From contig NZ_CP136628.1 in NCBI RefSeq assembly GCF_032918005.1, positions 4,573,501 to 4,637,500 on the forward strand: a DNA stretch of 64,000 nt, read 5' to 3'. The notes under the pieces were generated by a model. The model ran no database searches, was not told where the DNA came from, and was given only the letters and a program-made list of their open reading frames with translations. Every line of letters begins with the position of its first letter. Positions within the stretch are counted from its first letter, which is position 1. This stretch comes from Bradyrhizobium sp. NDS-1. Lineage in GTDB: Bacteria > Pseudomonadota > Alphaproteobacteria > Rhizobiales > Xanthobacteraceae. Shown here one piece after another: positions 9,297-16,987 of this stretch. The translations under genes and the position numbers were made by a program.

Positions 9297-10769
9297 ATGA
9301 CGGTCAATTTCCCCTTCCAGAACTCCTATTCGGCGCTGCCGGACAGCTTCTTCGCGCGCGTCGCGCCGACCCCGGTCGCGGCCCCCAGGCTGATCAAGCT
9401 GAACCGGCCGCTGGCGGTTCAGCTTGGGCTCGATCCCGACATGCTGGAGACGGCGGAAGGCGCGGCGATCCTGGCCGGCAAGACGGTTCCCGAGGGCGCC
9501 GACCCCATCGCCATGGCCTATGCCGGTCACCAGTTCGGGCAGTTCGTGCCGCAGCTCGGCGACGGTCGCGCCATCCTGCTCGGCGAGGTCATCGACAAGG
9601 ACGGCATCCGCCGCGACATCCAGCTCAAGGGAAGCGGCCCCACCCCGTTCTCCCGCCGCGGCGACGGCCGCGCCGCGCTCGGGCCTGTGCTGCGCGAATA
9701 CATCGTCAGCGAGGCGATGTATGCGCTGGGGATTCCGACCACGCGTTCGCTCGCTGCCGTTGTCACCGGCGAGCACGTCATTCGCGAGACCGCGCTGCCC
9801 GGCGCCGTGCTGACCCGCGTCGCCTCCAGCCACATCCGCGTCGGCACCTTCCAGTTCTTCGCCGTCCGCCGCGACACCGAGGCCATCCGCCGGCTCGCCG
9901 ACCACGTCATCATCAGGCATTACCCGGACCTGCTTCAAGCGGAGCGGCCCTATCACGCTCTGCTCGCCGCCGTCGTCGCGCGCCAGGCCGAGTTGGTCGC
10001 GCGCTGGCTGCTGGTCGGCTTCATCCACGGCGTGATGAACACCGACAACAGCTCCATCTCCGGCGAGACCATCGACTACGGCCCCTGCGCCTTCATGGAT
10101 GCCTACAATCCCGCGCAGGTGTTCTCCTCGATCGACGAGATGGGCCGCTACTCCTACGCCAACCAGCCGCGCATCGCGCTGTGGAATCTGACGCGGCTCG
10201 CCGAATGCCTGCTGCCCCTGTTCTCGGACGAGCAGGAGAAAGCGGTCGCGGAAGCCCAGGACATTCTCGGCGCTTTCTCGGATCAGTTCAGCGCCGCCTA
10301 TCAGGCGGGCCTGCGCAGGAAGGTCGGCTTGTTCACGGAGCGCGACGGCGACGAGGCGCTGATCCAGGACCTGCTCGACGCCATGGCCAAGAACCAGGCC
10401 GACTTCACCCTCACCTTCCGCAAGCTGGGCGAGGCCGCAGCCGATGACGGCACCGATGTGCGCGCGCAGTTCATGGAGCCCGCAGCCTTCGACGAGTGGG
10501 CCGGCCGTTGGCGCGCGCGCATCGCGCTGGAGCCACCGACCGCAGCAGAACGGCAGGCCGCGATGCACGCCGTCAATCCCATGTTCATCCCGCGCAACCA
10601 CCGCGTCGAAGCCGTGATCCGGGCTGCCGTCAACGACGACAATTACGCGCCGTTCGAGGAGCTGGTGCAGGTGCTGGCAAAACCGTTCGAGGACCAGCCG
10701 AATTACACCGCCTACGCCGATCCGCCGCTGCCGGACCAGCGCGTGCTGCAGACGTTCTGCGGGACGTGA
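9297..10769 (+). CDS. selO: SelO family protein adenylyltransferase (YdiU-like)
   Basis: 490 residues from the ATG at 9297, where homology begins (MTVNFPFQNSYSALPDSFFA). The pseudokinase-fold hallmarks are present: AMAYAGHQFGQFVPQLGDGR, LKGSGPTPFSRRGDGRAAL and HGVMNTDNSSISG. SelO proteins bind ATP in an inverted orientation and transfer AMP to Ser, Thr or Tyr of target proteins, with a proposed role in redox stress. The C-terminus ends QTFCGT; the Cys three residues from the end matches the place where eukaryotic SelO carries selenocysteine. It stands alone, with a small gene 20 nt downstream. Confidence 0.93.
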   Translation: MTVNFPFQNSYSALPDSFFARVAPTPVAAPRLIKLNRPLAVQLGLDPDMLETAEGAAILAGKTVPEGADPIAMAYAGHQFGQFVPQLGDGRAILLGEVIDKDGIRRDIQLKGSGPTPFSRRGDGRAALGPVLREYIVSEAMYALGIPTTRSLAAVVTGEHVIRETALPGAVLTRVASSHIRVGTFQFFAVRRDTEAIRRLADHVIIRHYPDLLQAERPYHALLAAVVARQAELVARWLLVGFIHGVMNTDNSSISGETIDYGPCAFMDAYNPAQVFSSIDEMGRYSYANQPRIALWNLTRLAECLLPLFSDEQEKAVAEAQDILGAFSDQFSAAYQAGLRRKVGLFTERDGDEALIQDLLDAMAKNQADFTLTFRKLGEAAADDGTDVRAQFMEPAAFDEWAGRWRARIALEPPTAAERQAAMHAVNPMFIPRNHRVEAVIRAAVNDDNYAPFEELVQVLAKPFEDQPNYTAYADPPLPDQRVLQTFCGT

Positions 10770-10788
10770 ATCTTTTCCGGATGGCCGA

Positions 10789-11046
10789 ATGACCCAACTG
10801 CCCGCCCTGACTGAAGAAGAATTCAAAGCAATAAAGTCGCGTTGTGAACAGACGACGGCCGGTCCGTGGAAATCGTTCATCGAGAAGCGCGATAAATTCA
10901 GTGGCTCGGACTTCATCCAGACCGGCGGCGAGGACATTTATCTCACCGGTGCGACCGAGGCGGATCAGGACTTCGTCGCTCACGCGCGGCAGGATATTCC
11001 GAGGCTAATCGCCGAGATTGAGCGCCTGCGCGCGATTATTCGCTAA
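10789..11046 (+). CDS. Small protein resembling phage Ead/Ea22-like proteins
   Basis: 85 residues. TTAGPWKSF near residue 25 and the C-terminal DQDFVAHARQDIPRLIAEIE resemble the 'ATPGPW ... DAxFIAxARxDIPxLLAEIE' pattern of Ead/Ea22-like proteins found in prophages and some chromosomes. Function is unknown. It starts 20 nt after the selO stop and could be co-transcribed. No other phage gene lies nearby. Confidence 0.65.
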   Translation: MTQLPALTEEEFKAIKSRCEQTTAGPWKSFIEKRDKFSGSDFIQTGGEDIYLTGATEADQDFVAHARQDIPRLIAEIERLRAIIR

Positions 11047-11097
11047 CCCGGTCCCGCGTTGGCTGTACCCTGTGGACGCTTTGCGCCGCGGGAACCC

Positions 11098-11115
11098 CTG
11101 TCATCAAACTGAAAC
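11098..11115 (+). promoter_or_regulatory. Candidate PHO box
   Basis: CTGTCATCAAACTGAAAC agrees with the PhoB binding consensus (two CTGTCA-type repeats 11 bp apart) at 15 of 18 positions. A TCTAAC hexamer at 11124-11129 could be the -10, and another CTGTCA half site lies at 11133-11138. It precedes the phosphodiesterase/ABC operon by 72 nt. Confidence 0.6.
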
Positions 11116-11187
11116 ACACGCGCTCTAACCGCCTGTCAGGGTCGTCTTGCCGGAGACGTCCGTCCTCCAACCGTCCTGACAAGCGCC

Positions 11188-12036
11188 ATGCCCTTCAAAT
11201 TCATCCACCTCACCGACACGCATCTGGCCAACCCCGGCTTGAAGCTTTACGGGCTTGACCCGCGCGCCCGGCTGGATGCTGCGATTGCCGATATCAACAA
11301 GCACCAGTCCGACGCTGCATTTGCGGTCGTCACCGGCGATCTCACGCATTGGGGCGAGGCGGAATCCTACGCCAATTTCGCCGACGCGATGGCCGCGCTG
11401 AAGATCCCCTACATCGCCATGGTCGGCAATCACGACCGCCGCGTCACCTGCCTCGACGCGCTCAAGGCGGCGCCTCGAGATTCCAACGGCTTCGTGCAGG
11501 GCACTCGTACGACCGAGCACGGCCTGTTCGTTTTCCTGGACACGCTGGACGAGACCAGCCACGCCGGCGAGATGTGCTCAAAACGTCTCGGCTGGCTCGC
11601 GAACACGCTCGCAGCCGCACCGGCGGACATGCCGCTCGTCGTGTTCATGCATCATCCGCCCTTCCCGGTCGGCGTGCTCGCGATGGACGAGATCTCGCTC
11701 AAGCAGAGCGCGGAATTCACCGAGGTGATCGCGCCCTATCGCAGCCGCATCCGCCACCTCTTCTTCGGCCACGTGCATCGGCCGATCTTCGGCAGTTTTG
11801 GCAAGATTCCGTTCTCGACGCTGCGCGGCACCAATCACCAGGTCTGGTTCGAGCTCGATGCCGGCGCCCCGCATCTGGCCAGCCACGAACCGCCGGCCTA
11901 TGGCGTGGTGCTGATCGACGACCAGAACATCGTCGTGCACAGCCACGACTTCCTCGACACCAGTCTGCGGTTCCCCTTCGAACCACCGGCGGGGGTGGAC
12001 GGCCGCGACTATGCACTCAGCTTTCCGGCGCGGTGA
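11188..12036 (+). CDS. Calcineurin-like metallophosphodiesterase (GpdQ/CpdA type)
   Basis: 282 residues. All five metallophosphoesterase blocks are visible: HLTDTHL (residues 7-13), VVTGDLTHWG, MVGNHDRR, VFMHHPPF and FFGHVHRP. This set supplies the ligands of a two-metal centre and fits the class III family that includes GpdQ (glycerophosphodiesterase) and CpdA (cAMP phosphodiesterase). It is followed after 1 nt by Ugp-like permease genes and preceded by a PHO-box match. I infer hydrolysis of phosphodiesters for phosphate supply rather than cAMP turnover. There is no signal peptide, so it acts in the cytoplasm on imported substrate. Confidence 0.88.
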   Translation: MPFKFIHLTDTHLANPGLKLYGLDPRARLDAAIADINKHQSDAAFAVVTGDLTHWGEAESYANFADAMAALKIPYIAMVGNHDRRVTCLDALKAAPRDSNGFVQGTRTTEHGLFVFLDTLDETSHAGEMCSKRLGWLANTLAAAPADMPLVVFMHHPPFPVGVLAMDEISLKQSAEFTEVIAPYRSRIRHLFFGHVHRPIFGSFGKIPFSTLRGTNHQVWFELDAGAPHLASHEPPAYGVVLIDDQNIVVHSHDFLDTSLRFPFEPPAGVDGRDYALSFPAR

Positions 12037-12037
12037 G

Positions 12038-12988
12038 ATGAGCCTCGCCGAACCCGCGGCTCTTCCGGTCGCGACATCGGCGGCGCCGCGCCCGGACGTG
12101 CTGAAGCGCCTCGTCACGCACTTCAAAGCTTCGCTGCCCGCCTATCTCCTGTTGTTGCCCTCGCTGGTCTTCCTCGCGCTGTTCACCTATGGCGCGATGG
12201 GCCGCGTGTTGATCGACGCGCTCTGCCAGCGCGCTACGCCGAAGGCCCCGGTCCGCTTCGTCGGTCTCGACAACATCGCAGCGGTGCTGGCCGACCCCGC
12301 CTTCTCCGGCGCGGTCGTCAACAATCTCGTCTATGCGGTCGGCACGGCGATTCCGAGCATCGGCCTCGCGCTTTTGTTCGCGCTGACGTTGTCGCGCACC
12401 CATGTCGTGAGCAGCGCGCTGCGCGCCGCGCTGTTCCTGCCGGTGCTGATCCCGATGGTCGCTGCCTCCGCGCTGTTCATGTTCATCTTCCTGCCCAATG
12501 TCGGTCTGCTCGATTACTATATCGGCCGCCTGCTTCCGGTGCTGCCGAACTGGCTCGGCGACCCTGACATCGCGCTTTACGCGATCATGATCATCACGAT
12601 CTGGAAGAATGCCGGCTATTACATGCTGTTCTTCCTCGCCGGTCTCCAGGCCGTGCCCGAGGACGTGATGGAAGCAGCGCATCTCGACGGCGCCGGGCCC
12701 TACATGCGCCTGCGCCACATCATCCTGCCGGAGCTGAAGCCCACCTTCCTGTTCGTCACCGTCATCGCGATCCTCAACGCGGTGACGCAGGTCGACCACG
12801 TCTTCGTCATGACCCAGGGCGGCCCGTCGAATTCGACCAATCTCGTGCTGTTCTACATCTACCAGCAGGCGGTCGAGCATTACGACGTCGGCAAGGCCTC
12901 GGCGGCAACGCTGCTGACGCTGGCGGCATTGATGGGCCTGACCGCCCTCTCGTTCCGCACCATGGCGACCCGCGAGGGCGGGCCATGA
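12038..12988 (+). CDS. ABC transporter permease, UgpA-like
   Basis: 316 residues from the ATG at 12038, 1 nt after the phosphodiesterase stop; longer starts would overlap that gene. It has six predicted membrane segments and the EAA loop MEAAHLDGAGPYMRLRHIIL, which docks to the ATPase. It belongs to the MalF/UgpA class of carbohydrate and glycerophosphodiester importers. The next gene starts inside its stop (ATGA overlap), showing tight coupling with the second permease. Confidence 0.88.
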   Translation: MSLAEPAALPVATSAAPRPDVLKRLVTHFKASLPAYLLLLPSLVFLALFTYGAMGRVLIDALCQRATPKAPVRFVGLDNIAAVLADPAFSGAVVNNLVYAVGTAIPSIGLALLFALTLSRTHVVSSALRAALFLPVLIPMVAASALFMFIFLPNVGLLDYYIGRLLPVLPNWLGDPDIALYAIMIITIWKNAGYYMLFFLAGLQAVPEDVMEAAHLDGAGPYMRLRHIILPELKPTFLFVTVIAILNAVTQVDHVFVMTQGGPSNSTNLVLFYIYQQAVEHYDVGKASAATLLTLAALMGLTALSFRTMATREGGP

Positions 12989-13854
12989 AGCTGATCGACT
13001 GGCTCAGCAAGGACGTCCCGCTCGCCACAAGGGGCGAGATCACGCCAAAGCTCGGCTTTCTGCTGACCTTGCTGCTCGCGATCGTCTGGCTGATCCCGTT
13101 CCTGTGGATGGTCGTGGCGACGCTGCGCCCTGCATCCGACGGCATCAACACCATGGCTGAGTTGATACCGAGCCTGAAGCCGACGCTCGACAACGTCAGG
13201 GATGCCTGGGAGATCGGCGACTTCCCGCGCTACACGCTCAACACCACCATCATCTGCGCCGGCATTTTGCTGGTGCAGTTCGTCACGATCACGCTGGCGG
13301 GCTTTGCCTTTGCGCGCCTCGCCTTCGTCGGCAAGACCCTGATCTTCTACCTGTTCCTGATGCAGCTGATGCTGGTGCCGGTGCTGCTGATCGTGCCAAA
13401 TCTGTCGCTGGTGGCGCAGCTCGGCCTCTACGACACGCTCACCGGCGTGATGATGCCGTTTTTCGCCTCGGCCTTCGGCACCTTCCTGATGCGCCAGGCT
13501 TTCGAGGCCATTCCGACCGAGCTGGAGGACGCGGCCCTGATCGATGGCGCGAGCCTCATCCAGCGCATCCGCCACATCTACGTGCCGCTGTCGATGCCGA
13601 GCTTCTCGGCCTTCGCCATCATCTCGGTCACCAGCCACTGGAACGACTTCCTGTGGCCGCTGATGGTGATCAACTCGCCGGACAAGCGGCCGCTCACGGT
13701 CGGCCTGTCCGTCTTCACCAAGACCGCCGAGGGCACGCAGGCCTGGGGCACCATCGCCGCGGGCACGCTGATGGTGATCGCGCCGCTGCTCGTCACCTTC
13801 CTGATCTTCCAGAAGCGCTTCATCAGTTCTTTCGTCACCTCAGGCATCAAATAG
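12985..13854 (+). CDS. ABC transporter permease, UgpE-like
   Basis: 289 residues overlapping the previous gene by 4 nt. It is a MalG/UgpE-class permease with six membrane segments and the EAA loop LEDAALIDGASLIQRIRHIY. It would pair with the preceding permease to form the channel. It ends 11 nt before the binding-protein start, and the Shine-Dalgarno sequence AGGAG for that gene overlaps its stop codon. Confidence 0.88.
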   Translation: MKLIDWLSKDVPLATRGEITPKLGFLLTLLLAIVWLIPFLWMVVATLRPASDGINTMAELIPSLKPTLDNVRDAWEIGDFPRYTLNTTIICAGILLVQFVTITLAGFAFARLAFVGKTLIFYLFLMQLMLVPVLLIVPNLSLVAQLGLYDTLTGVMMPFFASAFGTFLMRQAFEAIPTELEDAALIDGASLIQRIRHIYVPLSMPSFSAFAIISVTSHWNDFLWPLMVINSPDKRPLTVGLSVFTKTAEGTQAWGTIAAGTLMVIAPLLVTFLIFQKRFISSFVTSGIK

Positions 13855-13865
13855 GAGATTTTCCG

Positions 13866-15197
13866 ATGCTGTTTTCCCGCAGGCTCATGCTGGGACTTGC
13901 CATGGCAGGCTCCCTAGCTAGCACCCTCGCCTTCCCGGCGCAGGCCGAAGGTCCGACCGAGATCGATTTGTTCTTCCCGGTCCCCGTCGACGGCAAGCTC
14001 GCCCGCGACATGGGCACCTTGATCAAGGAATTCAACGAGGGTCATCCGAACATCAAGGCGACCGCGGTCTACACCGGCTCCTACGACGACACGCTGATCA
14101 AGACGCGCGCCGCGATCAAGGCCGGCAAGCCGCCCTCAGCCGTGATCATGTCGGCGAACTTCCTGCTCGACATGCAGATCGAGAACGAGCTCACCAATCT
14201 CGATGCGCTGATCAAGGCCGACGGCACCACCAAGGAGCAATTCCTCGGCCAGTTCTTCCCGGCGCTGCACGGCAATGCGGTGATCAGCCGCTCGGTCTAC
14301 GGCGTGCCGTTCCACAATTCGACGCCGCTGCTCTACATCAACGCCGACAAGGCCAAGGAAGCCGGCCTCGATCCGAGCAAGCCGCCGCAGACCTGGGCCG
14401 AGCTCACCGACTGGGCCAAGAAGCTCACCAAGCGCGAGGGCGACAAGGTCACCCAATGGGGCATCGCGATCCCCTGCGCCTATGACTATTGCGGCTGGAT
14501 GATGGAAACGCTCACCATGAGCAATGGCGGGCGCTACTACAACGAGGAGTTCGGCGGCGAGGTTTATTACGACACGCCATCGATGCTCGGCGCGCTGACC
14601 TGGTGGAACGATCTCGTCACCAAGCACAAGGTCCACGCCCCCGGCGCCACCGCCGGCCCGGCCGTCAGCACCTCCTTCATCTCGGGCAACGCCGCGATGA
14701 TGATGCTGTCGACGGGCTCGCTGACCTATGTGCGCGACAACGCCAAGTTCAACTACAAGGTCGCTTTCATCCCACGCAACGTCCGCAACGCCGTGCCGAT
14801 CGGCGGCGCCTCGCTGATCGTTCCGGCAGGCCTGGAGGCCGACAAGCAAAAGGCTGCCTGGACGCTGATCAAGTGGATGACCTCGCCCGAAAAGAGCGGC
14901 TGGTGGAGCCGCGCCACCGGCTATTTCGCGCCCAACATGGCCGCATACAAGACGCCTGACATGGTCGACTTCCTGAACAAGAACCCGGACGCCAAGACCG
15001 CCGTCGAGCAGCTCGACGTCGCAAAGCCCTGGTTCGCGACCTACAAGACCGTGCCCGTGCGCAAGAACCTCGAGGACGAGGTGATGCTGGTCCTCAACGG
15101 CAAGAAGCAGCCGAAGGAAGCGCTCGCCGCCGCCCAGAAGGCCGCCGACGAGACGCTGAAGCCGTACAATGCGGAGACGTCGCTGAAGCTGCCGTAA
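13866..15197 (+). CDS. ABC transporter periplasmic binding protein, UgpB-like
   Basis: 443 residues starting at the ATG 13866 behind a good AGGAG. Residues 1-27 are a signal peptide (ending Ala-Gln-Ala-Glu). The mature part is a cluster-B extracellular solute-binding protein (FNEGHPNIKATAVYTGSYDD, and SGNAAMMMLSTGSL near the hinge), the class binding glycerol-3-phosphate, glycerophosphodiesters or oligosaccharides. With the two permeases it forms an importer. No ATPase gene is found on either side, so an ATPase must come from elsewhere. Confidence 0.88.
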   Translation: MLFSRRLMLGLAMAGSLASTLAFPAQAEGPTEIDLFFPVPVDGKLARDMGTLIKEFNEGHPNIKATAVYTGSYDDTLIKTRAAIKAGKPPSAVIMSANFLLDMQIENELTNLDALIKADGTTKEQFLGQFFPALHGNAVISRSVYGVPFHNSTPLLYINADKAKEAGLDPSKPPQTWAELTDWAKKLTKREGDKVTQWGIAIPCAYDYCGWMMETLTMSNGGRYYNEEFGGEVYYDTPSMLGALTWWNDLVTKHKVHAPGATAGPAVSTSFISGNAAMMMLSTGSLTYVRDNAKFNYKVAFIPRNVRNAVPIGGASLIVPAGLEADKQKAAWTLIKWMTSPEKSGWWSRATGYFAPNMAAYKTPDMVDFLNKNPDAKTAVEQLDVAKPWFATYKTVPVRKNLEDEVMLVLNGKKQPKEALAAAQKAADETLKPYNAETSLKLP

Positions 15198-15211
15198 GCC
15201 TAAGATCTCGT

Positions 15212-15290
15212 CGTGCCCGGGCTTGTCCCGGGCATGACGAGCTTGCGCGCGGACGAAAAGAACGTGCCGGGACAAGCCCGGCCATGACGA
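15212..15290. repeat. REP-like palindromic element, family A (copy 2)
   Basis: The arms CGTGCCCGGGCTTGTCCCGG (from 15212) and GTGCCGGGACAAGCCCGGCC (from 15264) are inverted copies of the core seen at 7204-7287. It begins 15 nt after the binding-protein gene, where it may stabilise or end that transcript. Confidence 0.8.
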
Positions 15291-15417
15291 TTGAACGGAA
15301 TGGAGCCATTAACTCCCCATCCACCAATCCGGCCCGCCCCGCCGCCGGTAACCATTGAAATTAACAGACCCTCAACGCGCCTCCGACAAATCTATCAATG
15401 TTTCTGGAGATTTCGCC

Positions 15418-15528
15418 GTGGATCTGTTGGTTATCGAGTTCCTGGGACTGGCACTGGTCGCCATGTGTGTGCTCGTGGTGGCGCTGCCCTGTGCGCGAAA
15501 ATCGTCGCAGCGGGTCCGCTACGAATAG
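15418..15528 (+). CDS. Possible small single-span membrane protein (GTG start)
   Basis: A 36-residue frame begins at GTG 15418 with GGAG 8 nt upstream. It reads VDLLVIEFLGLALVAMCVLV, a clear transmembrane helix, followed by Ala-Leu-Pro-Cys and a basic tail (ARKSSQRVRYE). The size and basic cytoplasmic tail fit small membrane proteins. Nothing else is recognisable in the stretch between the repeat at 15290 and rnd. Length and hydrophobicity alone do not prove translation. Confidence 0.4.
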   Translation: MDLLVIEFLGLALVAMCVLVVALPCARKSSQRVRYE

Positions 15529-15644
15529 GAATTTCGTCGGAAAAAGCGATTCCGGCCCAAATGCAAGGCTCGAATTCGCATCGAGCCCCTTGACATCACA
15601 GCGCTTTCGGCAGAACGGCTGATACCAAGTGTCATGGGCCGTTC

Positions 15645-16796
15645 ATGGATTTGATTACCACCACCGCTGACCTCGCGGCTGCCTGCAGCCGACTGGCCAA
15701 GCACCCCGTCATAACAGTCGATACCGAGTTCCTGCGCGAGACCACCTATTACCCGCTGCTGTGCGTGGTGCAGATGGCCAGCGCCGAAGAGGCCGTGGTC
15801 ATCGACACCCTGGCCGAGGGCATCGATCTCAAGCCCTTCTTCGAACTGATGGGCAATGAGGGCGTGCTGAAGGTGTTTCACGCCGCCCGCCAGGACATCG
15901 AGATCATCTGGCACCAGGCGGGCATCATCCCGCATCCGGTGTTCGACACCCAGGTGGCGGCGATGGTGCTGGGGTATGGCGACAGCATCGCCTACGACGC
16001 CCTGGTCGAAAAGGTCACCGGTCACCGTCCTGACAAGACCCACCGCTTCACCGACTGGTCGCGCCGACCGCTGACCAAGGAGCAGATGCACTACGCGGTG
16101 TCCGACGTCACGCACCTGCGCGACGTGTTCGCCGCGCTCGACGCCGACCTCAAGAAGCGCCGCCGCAGCGAGTGGGTTTCCATCGAGATGGAGGTTCTCA
16201 CCTCGCCCAGGACCTACGACTTTCACCCCGAGCGCGCCTGGGAGCGGCTGAAGACGCGGGTACGCAAGCCGAAGGACCTCGCGGTCCTCATGGAGGTCGC
16301 CGCCTGGCGTGAGCAGGAAGCCCAGAGCCGTGACGTCCCCCGCGGCCGCGTGCTGCGCGACGAGGCGATCACCGACATCGCAACGCATGCGCCGAACACG
16401 TTGGAGAAGCTCGCTAACTTGCGCTCCGTGCCGAAGGGGTTCGAGAAATCCAAATGGGGCGCGGATATCGTCGCTGCCGTCGAGCGCGGGCTGGCGCGGG
16501 ACCACTCCACGCTGCCGAAGCTGGAAAAGCCGCGCAACAACAACAATGGCGCCGCCATCGTCGAGCTCTTGAAGGTGCTGCTGCGCATGACCGCCGAGCG
16601 CCACGCGGTCGCCAGCAAGGTGATCGCGACGGTCGACGATCTCGAAGAGATCGCAGCCGACGACGAGGCCGACGTCCCCGCCCTGCGCGGCTGGCGCCGC
16701 GAGCTGTTCGGCGAAGCCGCACTGAAGCTGAAGCGCGGCGAGCTGGCGCTGGCGGTCGAGAAGGGCCGCGTGATCGGGGTGCAGCGGTCGGAATAG
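15645..16796 (+). CDS. rnd: Ribonuclease D
   Basis: 383 residues. The DEDDy exonuclease blocks are Exo [11 protein letters not shown] (Asp26 and Glu28), Exo [11 protein letters not shown] and Exo [12 protein letters not shown] with the catalytic Tyr. One or two HRDC-type helical regions follow (about 210-290 and 300-370), as in E. coli RNase D. The enzyme trims 3' ends of tRNA precursors and other structured RNAs. The gene is monocistronic and ends before a strong palindrome. Confidence 0.95.
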   Translation: MDLITTTADLAAACSRLAKHPVITVDTEFLRETTYYPLLCVVQMASAEEAVVIDTLAEGIDLKPFFELMGNEGVLKVFHAARQDIEIIWHQAGIIPHPVFDTQVAAMVLGYGDSIAYDALVEKVTGHRPDKTHRFTDWSRRPLTKEQMHYAVSDVTHLRDVFAALDADLKKRRRSEWVSIEMEVLTSPRTYDFHPERAWERLKTRVRKPKDLAVLMEVAAWREQEAQSRDVPRGRVLRDEAITDIATHAPNTLEKLANLRSVPKGFEKSKWGADIVAAVERGLARDHSTLPKLEKPRNNNNGAAIVELLKVLLRMTAERHAVASKVIATVDDLEEIAADDEADVPALRGWRRELFGEAALKLKRGELALAVEKGRVIGVQRSE

Positions 16797-16818
16797 TTCC
16801 CGCTCCCTCCCAGGGTGT

Positions 16819-16950
16819 CGTCCCGGCGAAGGCCGGGACCCATGACCCCAGGGAGGAGTTTGGCGAAGACTCTGCGTTCGGTACTCCGACCACCATAAAT
16901 CGATAGATCACGCGGTATGGGTCCCGGCCTTCGCCGGGACCCATACCGCG
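16819..16950. repeat. REP-like element, family B, with a perfect 18-bp hairpin
   Basis: The unit GTCCCGGCGAAGGCCGGGAC near 16820-16839 returns inverted near 16921-16940. The right copy sits in a perfect hairpin: CGCGGTATGGGTCCCGGC (16911-16928), loop CTTC, and an exact 18-nt complement (16933-16950). It lies between the convergent rnd and aminotransferase genes, so it is a natural bidirectional transcript end. There is no T-run, so it may protect RNA ends rather than terminate. Confidence 0.85.
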
Positions 16951-16987
16951 AGTGTGGTGGGCCGCTCCGTTCGCGATGAACGCCAGC

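Noticed and set aside
13578..13850. 90-codon minus frame inside the UgpE-like gene
   Set aside because: It is completely inside a well-supported permease gene and has no family similarity.
15631..15648. PHO-box-like GTGTCATGGGCCGTTCAT at the rnd start
   Set aside because: It agrees with the consensus at only about 11 of 18 positions and overlaps the start codon, a position unsuitable for activation.
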